A stretch of 13,537 nt of DNA. Source: Caryophanales bacterium UBA3620 (GTDB lineage: Bacteria; Bacillota_I; Bacilli_A; RF39; UBA660). The notes under the pieces were generated by a model. The model searched no databases and was not told the origin of the DNA. It worked only from the letters and a program-made list of their open reading frames with translations. The stretch spans positions 22,511 through 36,047 of the forward strand of contig DFLL01000016.1 in the NCBI GenBank assembly GCA_002375205.1, read 5' to 3'. Positions 1-6,867 of this stretch are shown in pieces (positions within the stretch are counted from its first letter, which is position 1; every line of letters starts with the position of its first letter). Both the position numbers and the translations under genes were made by a program.

Positions 1-149
1 TCATTATTAGAAATTTCTTCAATTTCACCTAATATCTTCTTATTATCTTCTTCGAAAACAACATTCAAATTAAGTAAATCATCATTAATAACACTATCTA
101 TTTTACATATAGCATAGTTCTTACTAATAGCGGTTATCTCTCTAAACAT
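1..149 (-). CDS. N-terminal 49 codons of a gene leaving the window; possible HAS-barrel of a HerA/DUF87-type ATPase
   Basis: The gene starts at ATG 149 and runs off the left edge without a stop. The start is supported by a purine-rich GGAGAAGGG ribosome site just upstream and by a TGCTATAAT promoter at 176-184. The visible protein begins MFREITAISKNYAICKID and continues with acidic, beta-prone sequence ending KKILGEIEEISNN. A short N-terminal beta-barrel of this kind, with a 'GxI' turn near residue 40, is reminiscent of the HAS-barrel that precedes the P-loop ATPase domain of HerA/DUF87 proteins. That assignment is inference from a fragment: no Walker motif lies inside the window. It is preceded by the terminator of the LtaS-type gene, so it is probably transcribed separately. 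Confidence 0.7.
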   Translation of the reverse strand, partial: MFREITAISKNYAICKIDSVINDDLLNLNVVFEEDNKKILGEIEEISNN

Positions 150-175
150 AACAACCCTTCTCCTATTCTAACTAA

Positions 176-184
176 ATTATAGCA
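176..184 (-). promoter_or_regulatory. Extended -10 promoter of the left-edge gene
   Basis: On the minus strand this reads TGCTATAAT, a perfect -10 hexamer with the TGn extension. It lies 26 bases before the ATG at 149 and directly after the T-run of the preceding terminator. No good -35 is visible at 16-18 bases, as is usual when the extended -10 carries the recognition. Confidence 0.6.
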
Positions 185-189
185 GAAAT

Positions 190-216
190 AAAAAAAAAAT
201 ACTACAAAAAGTAGCA
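190..216 (-). terminator. Intrinsic terminator of the LtaS-type gene
   Basis: On the minus strand TGCTAC, a TTTTT loop and GTAGTA form a 6-bp stem with one G-T pair, followed by about ten T. It starts two bases past the TAA stop at 219-221. Confidence 0.75.
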
Positions 217-218
217 TT

Positions 219-2240
219 TTATTCAAATATTTTTTCTTCTCTATACTTCTTAATAAAATCATAAGTAATAATATTATTTGATACATTTATCATTTTACTA
301 GCAATATCTTGATTTTCTGTTAAATATTCAATACTAACTGAAGAATTAATATCAAGTTGTCTATATTCCTCTGAAGAAACATCATAATAAACCTTATCAG
401 TAATAAAACTACCATTAGGAAAGACTACAACATTATCATTAATACTAAATATATCATGACCAAGAGCAAATTCATTCTTAACCCCAAACATATTACCTAA
501 AGTAGGCATAACATCAATCATTCCCATTACTTTAGAAATTTCTTCATTATATTCACTACCAGCCATATCTTTAGTCCAAATAATGAAAGGTACTTTTCTA
601 TTAATCTCATAATTAAAGTCATCTACAACATCAATATTCTTATCAGGATTTATAGAAACATCGTCTATATATTCACTATAATATAACTTTTCAAACTCAC
701 TCTTTTTAATCTTACTATCATGATCTCCATAAATAACAATAACTGTATCATCAAGTACTCCATTTTCATCTAATTCATTAATAAACTTCCCAATAGCACT
801 ATCAGCATAATTAACACATTTAAGATAATTACCAATTTTTGTCCCCTCTAAATAAGGAATATTTTCTGTTTCTCCTTTAATATCTACTAAATAATCATCA
901 TAATATTCAGTATCCACTAAAGAAGTAAAAGGAGTATGATTAGTAAGCATAATTAAAGTACCATAAAAATTACCATTATTATCTTTAATATCTTTAATAA
1001 TATCTGAAGATTGTCTAAAGAAAGATTTATCTGATAATCCAAGTCCTAATACTTCATCAATATCATAATCATCTTTATAAGAATAAAACTTATCATAACC
1101 AAGATAATTATAAGCATTTCTTCTATTCCATGCACTAGCTACATTAGCATGCATACTAAAAGTATAATAACCATTATTTCTTAGTAAATTAGTAATTGTT
1201 TCATATTCTCTATTAAAATAGTTAACAAATACCGTACCGGAAGAAACAGGAAGTAGAGAAGTAAGTAAAGTAAACTCTGAGTCACTACTATTACCAATAC
1301 TTTCCTCAGTATAAAAGTTAGAAAAATAAATACCTTCACTAGCAAGTCTATTCATATTCGGAGTAAGTTCTACGTCATTAAATTTAAGATTCATTGTAAA
1401 ACCTTGAAAACTTTCAGCATGAATAACTAACACATTTTTACCTTGAAATAAATTAGTATATTTATTATTATGTTCTTCATTATTTTTATCTTTAAAATAC
1501 TCCAAAAATTCATCATAAGCTTCACTAGAATTAGATAAAGTACTCATATTTGTCCTAATCGTAGCAACTAAATCACTAACCTGATAAGTATAAACACCAA
1601 ATTCCATAACTGTAAATCTACGATCCCATTGTTTAGCCAGCCTACTATAATCTTTACTAGTAAGCGTAGATATAAATATCAATCCAAAAAACAAGCACAA
1701 GCACGCTGTAACAAGAATTCTAACTCTACCTACTTCAATCTCTTTAACTTTATCATAATATTTTTTTCTCTTTAATTTATTATGAACAATAATTAAAATA
1801 ATTATTTCCCATATAAATATAAAATCCTTTAGTTCTAAAATATTAGTAACAGCATCAGTATAACCATTAAGTTGTGATGATGTTTTTAATAATGAAAAAG
1901 AAATAAATGATATATAATTACTATAATATACACAGTTTACTATACATATAATAGTAAGTATAGTTGACCATGTAATATAATACTTAAATTGATGTTTAGG
2001 TTTTATCAAATAACAAAAAGATATAATAACAAGTAAAATAACTAAATCACCAAGTATCGGTTTAATATTAAAATAATTCTTAACCGTCAAATACCTAAGT
2101 ATAATTCCATTAATAATATTCGTAATTAAAAAGGTAATCGTAAGAATATTAGTCTTTAAATAAACCTTAACTTCCTTTTTTATTTTTTTATAATCAATTT
2201 TCTTTATATAATTTTTAACTTTCTTTAACCCTTTTTTCAC
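219..2240 (-). CDS. LtaS-type polyglycerolphosphate (lipoteichoic acid) synthase family protein
   Basis: A 673-residue membrane phosphotransferase of the alkaline-phosphatase/sulfatase superfamily. In known members the extracellular domain moves glycerol-phosphate from phosphatidylglycerol onto a lipid-anchored teichoic acid chain. Five membrane helices are visible at about residues 31-51, 62-80, 88-108, 139-154 and 173-194, then a linker and the catalytic domain from about 268. Residues matching the S. aureus LtaS active site are E276 (HAES), S318 in GNSSDSEF where LtaS has the nucleophile Thr, H364, W371 and R373 (spacing identical to LtaS H347, W354, R356), H435 (TNHTPF) and D506-H507 (GDHD). 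The start is GTG at 2240, ten bases after a GAGGTG ribosome site; a consensus promoter lies at 2270-2298. Substrate is inferred: paralogues can be primases or act on other glycolipids. Family assignment is secure. Confidence 0.93.
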   Translation of the reverse strand: MKKGLKKVKNYIKKIDYKKIKKEVKVYLKTNILTITFLITNIINGIILRYLTVKNYFNIKPILGDLVILLVIISFCYLIKPKHQFKYYITWSTILTIICIVNCVYYSNYISFISFSLLKTSSQLNGYTDAVTNILELKDFIFIWEIIILIIVHNKLKRKKYYDKVKEIEVGRVRILVTACLCLFFGLIFISTLTSKDYSRLAKQWDRRFTVMEFGVYTYQVSDLVATIRTNMSTLSNSSEAYDEFLEYFKDKNNEEHNNKYTNLFQGKNVLVIHAESFQGFTMNLKFNDVELTPNMNRLASEGIYFSNFYTEESIGNSSDSEFTLLTSLLPVSSGTVFVNYFNREYETITNLLRNNGYYTFSMHANVASAWNRRNAYNYLGYDKFYSYKDDYDIDEVLGLGLSDKSFFRQSSDIIKDIKDNNGNFYGTLIMLTNHTPFTSLVDTEYYDDYLVDIKGETENIPYLEGTKIGNYLKCVNYADSAIGKFINELDENGVLDDTVIVIYGDHDSKIKKSEFEKLYYSEYIDDVSINPDKNIDVVDDFNYEINRKVPFIIWTKDMAGSEYNEEISKVMGMIDVMPTLGNMFGVKNEFALGHDIFSINDNVVVFPNGSFITDKVYYDVSSEEYRQLDINSSVSIEYLTENQDIASKMINVSNNIITYDFIKKYREEKIFE

Positions 2241-2269
2241 TTCTTCTTAACACCTCAAATTTCAAGAGT

Positions 2270-2298
2270 ATTATATCATTAAATATCAAAAATATCAA
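2270..2298 (-). promoter_or_regulatory. Promoter of the LtaS-type gene
   Basis: The minus strand carries TTGATA (2298-2293), a 17-base spacer and TATAAT (2275-2270) with an upstream TG, so both boxes and the extended -10 are present. The expected transcription start, near 2263, gives a leader of about 23 bases. This is the best promoter match in the window. Confidence 0.75.
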
Positions 2299-2327
2299 AT
2301 CTAAATATTTACCTATTAATTTTATCA

Positions 2328-2356
2328 TTCCATAATTAATAAAATTAATTATGGAA
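2328..2356. repeat. Perfect 13-bp hairpin between the acetyltransferase and LtaS-type genes
   Basis: TTCCATAATTAAT, an AAA loop and ATTAATTATGGAA form a perfect inverted repeat. No T-run follows on either strand, so it is not a standard intrinsic terminator. It sits about 30 bases upstream of the LtaS-type promoter and about 65 bases past the acetyltransferase stop. It could be an mRNA 3' structure or a protein site. Confidence 0.6.
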
Positions 2357-2419
2357 AACCAATTAATAATAACTTTCTTCAAGTAGAAAAAAAACATATT
2401 ACTTATTTCAAATCATATA

Positions 2420-3019
2420 CTATCTCTTTATCCTAATATAGTTCTTCTTTTTAAGATATTCAAAATAATCTTCATAATTAAAAAAATCATTTTCATTACT
2501 AATATCCATTCTAAATCCCATGCTCTTATATATTTGAATAAAAGAATCATATACGTGACATTTTTTTCCCATATTTGAAATTTCACTTATCAAGATATTT
2601 TGGCTTTGATTAATAAATTTAAAAGAATTAACAATTAAATCATGATATAAACCTTTATTTCTAAAATACATATTAGTCTCCACTGTCGATAAATATGTAA
2701 TAAAATCAACCTGATTAGAAAATATTTTGTAATCATCACAATAAACTAAAGCAGAAATAATAGTCTTTTTATTAATATTATTATTAACTATTCCTAAAAT
2801 ATATTTCATACCAGGCATATTATCAAATTGTAAATAATGCATACCTCTAGGAGCAGTCCAACTAAAACTAGCATCATCAGAAATAATAATATTACCAGAA
2901 GAAATATCGTATCCATTATTAAAATAAAAATCCTTTAATTCAGAGCCTAAAATATTAATATATTTAATATTATTAATATCAATTCCTTCAATATATTCTT
3001 TATACCATTTATCATACAT
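2420..3019 (-). CDS. GNAT-like acetyltransferase
   Basis: A 199-residue soluble protein. I chose ATG 3019 (MYDKWYKEY) over an upstream in-frame codon because AAGGTG lies six bases before it, while the upstream extension would run through the promoter and ribosome site. The centre looks like a GNAT fold: a beta-strand at about 87-94 (TIISALVYC), then beta-4 and acetyl-CoA loop motif A at 108-135 (ITYLSTVETNMYFRNKGLY), where R120-N-K-G corresponds to the Q/R-x-x-G-x-G/A loop in degenerate form. A later strand and helix are followed by YKSMGFRMD (164-172), the usual 'GF' end of the domain. N-terminal residues about 1-80 do not match anything I recognise. The substrate is unknown. It is divergent from tmcAL with a 91-base gap. 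Confidence 0.72.
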   Translation of the reverse strand: MYDKWYKEYIEGIDINNIKYINILGSELKDFYFNNGYDISSGNIIISDDASFSWTAPRGMHYLQFDNMPGMKYILGIVNNNINKKTIISALVYCDDYKIFSNQVDFITYLSTVETNMYFRNKGLYHDLIVNSFKFINQSQNILISEISNMGKKCHVYDSFIQIYKSMGFRMDISNENDFFNYEDYFEYLKKKNYIRIKR

Positions 3020-3042
3020 AATTAACACCTTGCAATTAATAT

Positions 3043-3072
3043 ATAATAAAATAATCAAAAAAACAAGTGCAA
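3043..3072 (-). promoter_or_regulatory. Promoter of the GNAT-like gene
   Basis: On the minus strand TTGCAC (3072-3067), an 18-base spacer and TATTAT (3048-3043) precede the ribosome site by about 13 bases. The divergent tmcAL promoter must share this short region. Confidence 0.45.
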
Positions 3073-3095
3073 TTTATTATTATTTATGTTATTAT
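3067..3095 (+). promoter_or_regulatory. Possible tmcAL promoter
   Basis: An extended -10, TGTTATTAT, lies at 3087-3095 with only a weak -35 (GTGCAA, 3067-3072; 17-base spacer). If used, transcription would begin at about 3102, inside the GGAGG ribosome site, giving an unusually short leader. A TATAAT at 3042-3047 without a -35 is the alternative. Confidence 0.3.
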
Positions 3096-3110
3096 ATAGC
3101 CGGAGGAAAT

Positions 3111-4244
3111 ATGAAGATAATAGGAATAATTGCCGAATATAATCCATTTCATAATGGACATCTATATCAAATAAATAAAATAAAAGAAAAGTATCCAGAT
3201 AGTATCTTAATAGGAGTAGTATCATCTTCTTTTACTCAAAGAGGAGATATATCTATCTTAAACAAATGGGATAAAGCAAAATTATCACTAGCTAATGGAT
3301 TAGACTTAGTAATAGAACTACCATTTGTCTATGCTACTCAGTCTTCAGATATTTTTGCTAAAGGATCCCTAGATATACTTAATAAACTAAAAATAGATAC
3401 CCTAGTATTTGGTACAGAATCAGATAATATTAATAAACTAAAAGAGCTAGCAGATATCCAAATAAATAATAAAGAATATAATATCAAAGTAAAAGAATAT
3501 CTAGATAATGGATTAAATTATCCAACAGCCTTAAATAAAGCTTTAATAGAATTATCTAGTAGCAAAGTAGATACTCCTAACGACTTATTAGCCTTATCAT
3601 ATATAAAAGAAATAAAAAGAAATAATTATAATATTGAAGTAATAAATATCAAAAGAACTACCACATATCATGGTAAAGATATTAAAGATAATATAACATC
3701 AGCATCTAATATTAGAAAACTATATATAGAAGGAAAAGATATATCTAACTTAATACCATATAATCAAGATATACTATATAAAATAAATATGAATAAATAT
3801 TTCAATTACCTAAAATATAAAATAGTAACAGAAGAATCAAATATAAACAAATATCAAACAGTCGATGAAGGAATAGAAAATAGAATAATAAAAGAAATTA
3901 ATAATTCAAATACTTACGAAGAACTAATTCAAAATATCAAAACAAAAAGATATACATATAACAAAATATCTAGAATGCTTCTTCATATACTAACAAATTT
4001 TACTAAAGAGGAAGCAAAGAATATTCAAATAGATTATATAAGATTATTAGGATTTTCTCCTAATGGAAAAAAATACTTAAACAAAATAAAAAAAGATATA
4101 AAAGTGCCAATTATTACTAGATATAAAAAAGAAATATCTAAATTATTAGATATTGAACTAAGAATAACAAAAGTATATGACATAGTAACAAATAATAATG
4201 AGATAGATAAAGAATATAATAGCATTCCAATAATAAAGGACTAG
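3111..4244 (+). CDS. tmcAL: tRNA(Met) cytidine acetate ligase TmcAL
   Basis: A 377-residue cytosolic enzyme of the nucleotidyltransferase fold. Characterised TmcAL uses acetate and ATP to make N4-acetylcytidine at the wobble position of elongator tRNA-Met. The start MKIIGIIAEYNPFHNGH is typical of the family and carries the HxxH nucleotide-binding motif at H14-N-G-H17. Other family-like blocks are the RGD/NKWDKA stretch at about 44-56, DLVIELPFVYATQSSDIFA at 65-83, FGTES at 100-104, SASNIR at 197-202 and the KRYTYNKISRMLLHIL helix at 279-294. ATG 3111 is fixed by GGAGG five bases upstream; the longer reading from 3030 is rejected because it overlaps the divergent gene's promoter. It is somewhat shorter than B. 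subtilis TmcAL (about 415 residues), mainly at the C-terminus. It is the only plus-strand gene here. Its TAG stop lies inside a terminator stem. Confidence 0.95.
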   Translation: MKIIGIIAEYNPFHNGHLYQINKIKEKYPDSILIGVVSSSFTQRGDISILNKWDKAKLSLANGLDLVIELPFVYATQSSDIFAKGSLDILNKLKIDTLVFGTESDNINKLKELADIQINNKEYNIKVKEYLDNGLNYPTALNKALIELSSSKVDTPNDLLALSYIKEIKRNNYNIEVINIKRTTTYHGKDIKDNITSASNIRKLYIEGKDISNLIPYNQDILYKINMNKYFNYLKYKIVTEESNINKYQTVDEGIENRIIKEINNSNTYEELIQNIKTKRYTYNKISRMLLHILTNFTKEEAKNIQIDYIRLLGFSPNGKKYLNKIKKDIKVPIITRYKKEISKLLDIELRITKVYDIVTNNNEIDKEYNSIPIIKD

Positions 4245-4258
4245 AAAACTAGTCCTTT
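4235..4258. terminator. Shared bidirectional terminator of tmcAL and the CPBP protease
   Basis: AAAGGACTAG, an AAAA loop and CTAGTCCTTT form a perfect 10-bp stem. The tmcAL stop codon is the TAG at 4242-4244, the last three bases of the left arm. The protease stop is at 4261-4263, three bases past the right arm. The T-runs are short and broken (TTTAATTATAT on plus, TTTATTATT on minus), but the stem is strong. Confidence 0.75.
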
Positions 4259-4260
4259 AA

Positions 4261-5349
4261 TTATATAATTATACCAACAAGAAATGACATAATAACCGCA
4301 AATAAATTCCAGATAGCATGCATCATAATATTATTTGCAAGGTTATCAGTTTTAGAATAAATATAAGCAAGCCATCCACCTAAAGTAGCATAAGGAAGTG
4401 TTGTAAAAATAATTTCAAGTAAAGTTCCTTCACCAGTAGCGTGCATAAATCCAAATATAAAAGCTGATAATAATACAAATACTATATTATTATTAATATA
4501 TCTTCTGATAGTTTCTCTAAATACAGTTTCTTCTACAATCGGAGCCCATAGTACTGCTAGAACGAACATAATTATTTTAGACAAAGATTCAACTGCCTCT
4601 TGGTTAGCAGAAGTAGCATTCTTAGTAATTATTATACATAAAAAGTTAACAATAATAAAACTAACAATCATTAATCCATATTTAGGTAAATCATATTCGA
4701 TGTAATCATTAAAATTTTTAATAAGATTCTTAAAATCAGTAATAAGCTTATCACCAAATAATATAAATATTAAAATAAACATAATAGCATAGAAACTAAT
4801 AACAATAAGTATTGATATTAGTTTATTGTTATCAGGAATATAATCACTCCATATAAATTGTGAAAAATATACCAAGAAAATAATTGCTGCATTAATAAGT
4901 TCTCTCTTATGATATTTTTTAGTTTTAACTTCAGGTATCCTTTTCTTTTTTTCTCCAACTATTTGCCTTTCTTCTTTTTTAATTGATAATAAGATAATAA
5001 GGTTAGCAATAGCAAGAATCATTGCCACAGTACTACTACTAAGAATAATACAAAGAACTGATAAAAATATAAGTAATCCTCTTTTTTTAACAATCTTACC
5101 AGCAAAAGCTAATATTAATATAATAGCATTAACTATGATACAAATAATAGCAGGAGCTATAACATAATAGATACCAGAATTATTCATCATATTAATAACC
5201 CTATCTTGAAATTCAATAGGGAAGGCAGCATATACCTCTTTAACAGTAGCCATAGTTTTCTCTAAAACTTCATTAGAATTAGCAATCAAATTAGCAGAAG
5301 CAAGCATTTGTAGTATAGCAGAAATAATAAAATAAATTTTTTTCTTCAC
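4261..5349 (-). CDS. CPBP family intramembrane glutamic endopeptidase (CAAX protease/Abi-like)
   Basis: A 362-residue polytopic membrane protein whose C-terminal third is a CPBP (Abi, PF02517-type) domain. Motif 1 is E273-E274-T-V-F-R278 (EExxxR), motif 2 is F299-x3-H303 (FGFMHATGEG) and motif 3 is H344-x3-N348 (HAIWN); all predicted catalytic residues are present. Roughly ten hydrophobic stretches are visible, the first at 3-22. Residues 23-58 form an outside-facing loop, and a Lys/Arg-rich cytosolic loop spans about 122-150. The first ~200 residues are extra to the core domain and not recognised. In Gram-positives such proteins take part in peptide maturation, self-immunity or surface-protein processing; there is no bacteriocin peptide or signalling gene beside it, so the role is open. 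The start is GTG at 5349 after a GGAG site. It converges on tmcAL. Confidence 0.9.
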   Translation of the reverse strand: MKKKIYFIISAILQMLASANLIANSNEVLEKTMATVKEVYAAFPIEFQDRVINMMNNSGIYYVIAPAIICIIVNAIILILAFAGKIVKKRGLLIFLSVLCIILSSSTVAMILAIANLIILLSIKKEERQIVGEKKKRIPEVKTKKYHKRELINAAIIFLVYFSQFIWSDYIPDNNKLISILIVISFYAIMFILIFILFGDKLITDFKNLIKNFNDYIEYDLPKYGLMIVSFIIVNFLCIIITKNATSANQEAVESLSKIIMFVLAVLWAPIVEETVFRETIRRYINNNIVFVLLSAFIFGFMHATGEGTLLEIIFTTLPYATLGGWLAYIYSKTDNLANNIMMHAIWNLFAVIMSFLVGIII

Positions 5350-5371
5350 TTTTTAACTCCTCTCTATCATA

Positions 5372-5400
5372 ATATTAGCATAAAACAAAATTAATGTAAA
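5372..5400 (-). promoter_or_regulatory. Promoter of the CPBP protease gene
   Basis: On the minus strand TTTACA (5400-5395), a 17-base spacer and TAATAT (5377-5372) with the TGC extension. The -35 lies in the T-rich tail of the terminator of the 136-residue gene upstream. Confidence 0.5.
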
Positions 5401-5428
5401 TAAAAACTTAAACAGTAAAATGTTTAAG
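5400..5428 (-). terminator. Intrinsic terminator overlapping the 3' end of the 136-residue gene
   Basis: On the minus strand CTTAAACA, TTTTAC and TGTTTAAG form an 8-bp stem followed by TTTTTATTTA. The stem includes the last codons and the TAA stop (5408-5410). It is AT-rich, so efficiency may be modest. Confidence 0.6.
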
Positions 5429-5818
5429 TAAAATATTCTTCATACAATCATTATCAATATAATTAATAATCCTTTTTTTCTCATCATTATCTTGTTCCTT
5501 AAGTAAGGCTCCAAGTAAATCAAGTTTATTTTTCGTACCCTTATTTCTATACTTTTCGTAGCAGCAATTAACGTTAATATAATAAACATCTTTCATATCA
5601 TTATCAATATCATCATTAGTAAATATATAAGCTTTAAAACAATTAGAGTTACTATTATCATAAATATTAATAACAATATTATCACTAACAATCTTATATT
5701 GCATATAAACATATTCTCCCTCTCTAAGATGATAATTAAATATCTCATTAATAAAGTTATTAAGTAGATCTTTATTCATAAGTTCAATTAAAGAAAGTCT
5801 AAGCATTTCATCATTCAT
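5408..5818 (-). CDS. Uncharacterised 136-residue protein
   Basis: I do not recognise this protein. The start chosen is ATG 5818 (MNDEMLRLSLIELMNKD), because GGTG lies six bases upstream and the eleven in-frame codons before it run through the probable promoter and ribosome site. The product is acidic and Asn/Asp-rich with no membrane segment or signal peptide. The N-terminal ~30 residues look helical. The middle (about 38-82) alternates hydrophobic residues like beta strands (YMQYKIV, IVINIYD, KAYIF). The last 40 residues are charged and helical. Cysteines near residues 60 and 85-86 (VNCCYEKY) show no metal-binding spacing. It stands between its own terminator downstream and the mutM terminator upstream, so it appears monocistronic. 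It could be a small regulatory or structural protein; no function can be assigned. Confidence 0.7.
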   Translation of the reverse strand: MNDEMLRLSLIELMNKDLLNNFINEIFNYHLREGEYVYMQYKIVSDNIVINIYDNSNSNCFKAYIFTNDDIDNDMKDVYYINVNCCYEKYRNKGTKNKLDLLGALLKEQDNDEKKRIINYIDNDCMKNILLKHFTV

Positions 5819-5873
5819 AGTTATCACCACTTTAAACTTATCATATATCATAAATAAAAGTCAATAAAAATAA

Positions 5874-5900
5874 CAAAATGTAACCAAATAGGTTACATTT
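5874..5900 (-). terminator. Intrinsic terminator of mutM
   Basis: On the minus strand AAATGTAACC, a TATTT loop and GGTTACATTT form a perfect 10-bp stem, followed by TGTTATTTTTATT. It begins seven bases past the mutM stop. Confidence 0.8.
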
Positions 5901-5907
5901 AACTATA

Positions 5908-6729
5908 TTATTTCTGACATTTAGGACAATAATAAGTTCCCCTTCCTCCAACTCTGATTTTTAAAATATCACTATGACATTTAGGACATTTACCTTTATC
6001 CTTACCATGAACTAATAATTCTTCTTGAAATAAGCCATGTACTCCATCCACTGAACTATAACTCCTAATCGTGGTACCGCCCTTTTTAATAGCTTCTTCA
6101 AGCACTTCTTTCGTATATTTAATAATATTAAAAGCTTCCTTTTTAGTAATTTCATTACCTTTTTTTAAAGGATTAATTTTACATAAAAATAATATTTCAT
6201 CTGCATAAATATTACCAATACCCACTATTATACTTTGATCAAGTAAAACACTCTTAATAGGTAGAGTTTTATTTTTATATTTATCTAATAAATAATCACT
6301 CGTAAGATTATCATCCCATGGTTCTAATCCTAATTCTTTTAAAGGACCAACTTTATCAATATCGTCTTTTCTAATAAGATACATCTTACCAAATTTTCTT
6401 GTATCCATGTATCTTAATTCTTCACCATCATCTAATTCAAAAATAACATGTTCATGCTTAAGAATTTCATCATTCCTAGTTTTAAAAAAATACTTACCTT
6501 CCATTCTTAAATGCGATAGCAAATAATAATCATCTAAATCGAATAATATAAATTTACCTCTTCTATGCATATCATTAATTCTTTGATTAGTAATCTCATT
6601 AATAAATTCTTCTACTTTAGGATAAGCAATAATATTATCATATATAATATTAACATTTCTTATTGTCCTACCAATAAGCCTTAATCTCAAAGACTCTTTA
6701 ACAGTTTCTACTTCAGGTAATTCAGGCAT
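5908..6729 (-). CDS. mutM: Formamidopyrimidine-DNA glycosylase (Fpg/MutM)
   Basis: A 273-residue base-excision repair glycosylase/AP lyase that removes 8-oxoguanine and formamidopyrimidines; length is normal for the family. The N-terminus MPELPEVETV supplies the catalytic proline (P2, exposed after Met removal) and E3. K59 in RRGKFILF is the conserved phosphate-contacting lysine. The H2TH region includes IKSVLLDQSIIVGIGNIYAD at about residue 158-177. The C-terminal zinc finger has C248, C251, C268 and C271, with R263 in GGRGTYYCP contacting DNA. All key residues are present, so it should be active. The ATG at 6729 has an AAGGAAGG ribosome site. It lies downstream of polA with two genes between, a loosened form of the Bacillus polA-mutM arrangement. 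It has its own terminators on both sides, and a striking palindrome covers its promoter region. Confidence 0.97.
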   Translation of the reverse strand: MPELPEVETVKESLRLRLIGRTIRNVNIIYDNIIAYPKVEEFINEITNQRINDMHRRGKFILFDLDDYYLLSHLRMEGKYFFKTRNDEILKHEHVIFELDDGEELRYMDTRKFGKMYLIRKDDIDKVGPLKELGLEPWDDNLTSDYLLDKYKNKTLPIKSVLLDQSIIVGIGNIYADEILFLCKINPLKKGNEITKKEAFNIIKYTKEVLEEAIKKGGTTIRSYSSVDGVHGLFQEELLVHGKDKGKCPKCHSDILKIRVGGRGTYYCPKCQK

Positions 6730-6751
6730 AATAAATCCTTCCTTTCTATAT

Positions 6752-6785
6752 AATTATTTCCCGGGAAATAATTTGGGAAATAATT
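6752..6785. promoter_or_regulatory. Operator-like CCCGGG palindrome plus third half-site before mutM
   Basis: A perfect 22-bp palindrome (6752-6773), with core ATTTCCCGGGAAAT, is followed by one more half-site, GGGAAATAATT (6775-6785), repeated in direct orientation at 12-base spacing. It starts 23 bases upstream of the mutM ATG and abuts a consensus TTGACA (6788-6793 on the minus strand). The CCCGGG core stands out in this AT-rich DNA. The regulator is unknown; a related copy lies after polC. Confidence 0.55.
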
Positions 6786-6793
6786 TATGTCAA
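6765..6793 (-). promoter_or_regulatory. Candidate mutM promoter overlapped by the palindrome
   Basis: On the minus strand a perfect TTGACA (6793-6788) is followed after 17 bases by TATTTC (6770-6765), a weak -10 inside the palindrome. An alternative is the extended -10 TGATAGAAT at 6813-6805, in which case the palindrome would be transcribed as a leader hairpin. Confidence 0.4.
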
Positions 6794-6810
6794 ATACACC
6801 TACTATTCTA

Positions 6811-6840
6811 TCAAAAAAAGAACTTAAAATAAAGTTCTTT
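6811..6840 (-). terminator. Intrinsic terminator of the zinc-ribbon membrane protein gene
   Basis: On the minus strand AAAGAACTT, TATTTT and AAGTTCTTT form a 9-bp stem. The run of T continues for seven bases in all. It begins about 28 bases past the stop at 6868-6870 and isolates mutM from upstream transcription. Confidence 0.8.
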
Positions 6841-6867
6841 CTTACATTTTATATTATTTTCATAATA

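Noticed and set aside
2215..2397. Minus-strand 60-codon open frame upstream of the LtaS-type gene
   Set aside because: It runs through the consensus promoter and the 13-bp hairpin and overlaps the LtaS-type start in another frame; the composition is that of translated AT-rich non-coding DNA.
3030..3110. In-frame 27-codon extension of tmcAL
   Set aside because: It would start inside the divergent gene's regulatory region, has no ribosome site, and the family's N-terminus MKIIGIIAEYNPFHNGH is preceded directly by GGAGG at the chosen start.
4034..4225. Minus-strand 63-codon open frame inside tmcAL
   Set aside because: It is a shadow of the tmcAL C-terminal coding sequence with no promoter or ribosome site.
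4261..5349. CPBP protease as part of a bacteriocin or abortive-infection system
   Set aside because: No precursor peptide, transporter, sensor kinase or phage-related gene lies nearby; neighbours are housekeeping genes with their own transcription signals.
5819..5873. Promoter for the 136-residue gene (TTGACT with possible -10 TAAGTT)
   Set aside because: Only the -35 is good; no -10 with acceptable match and spacing stands out, so no feature is called.
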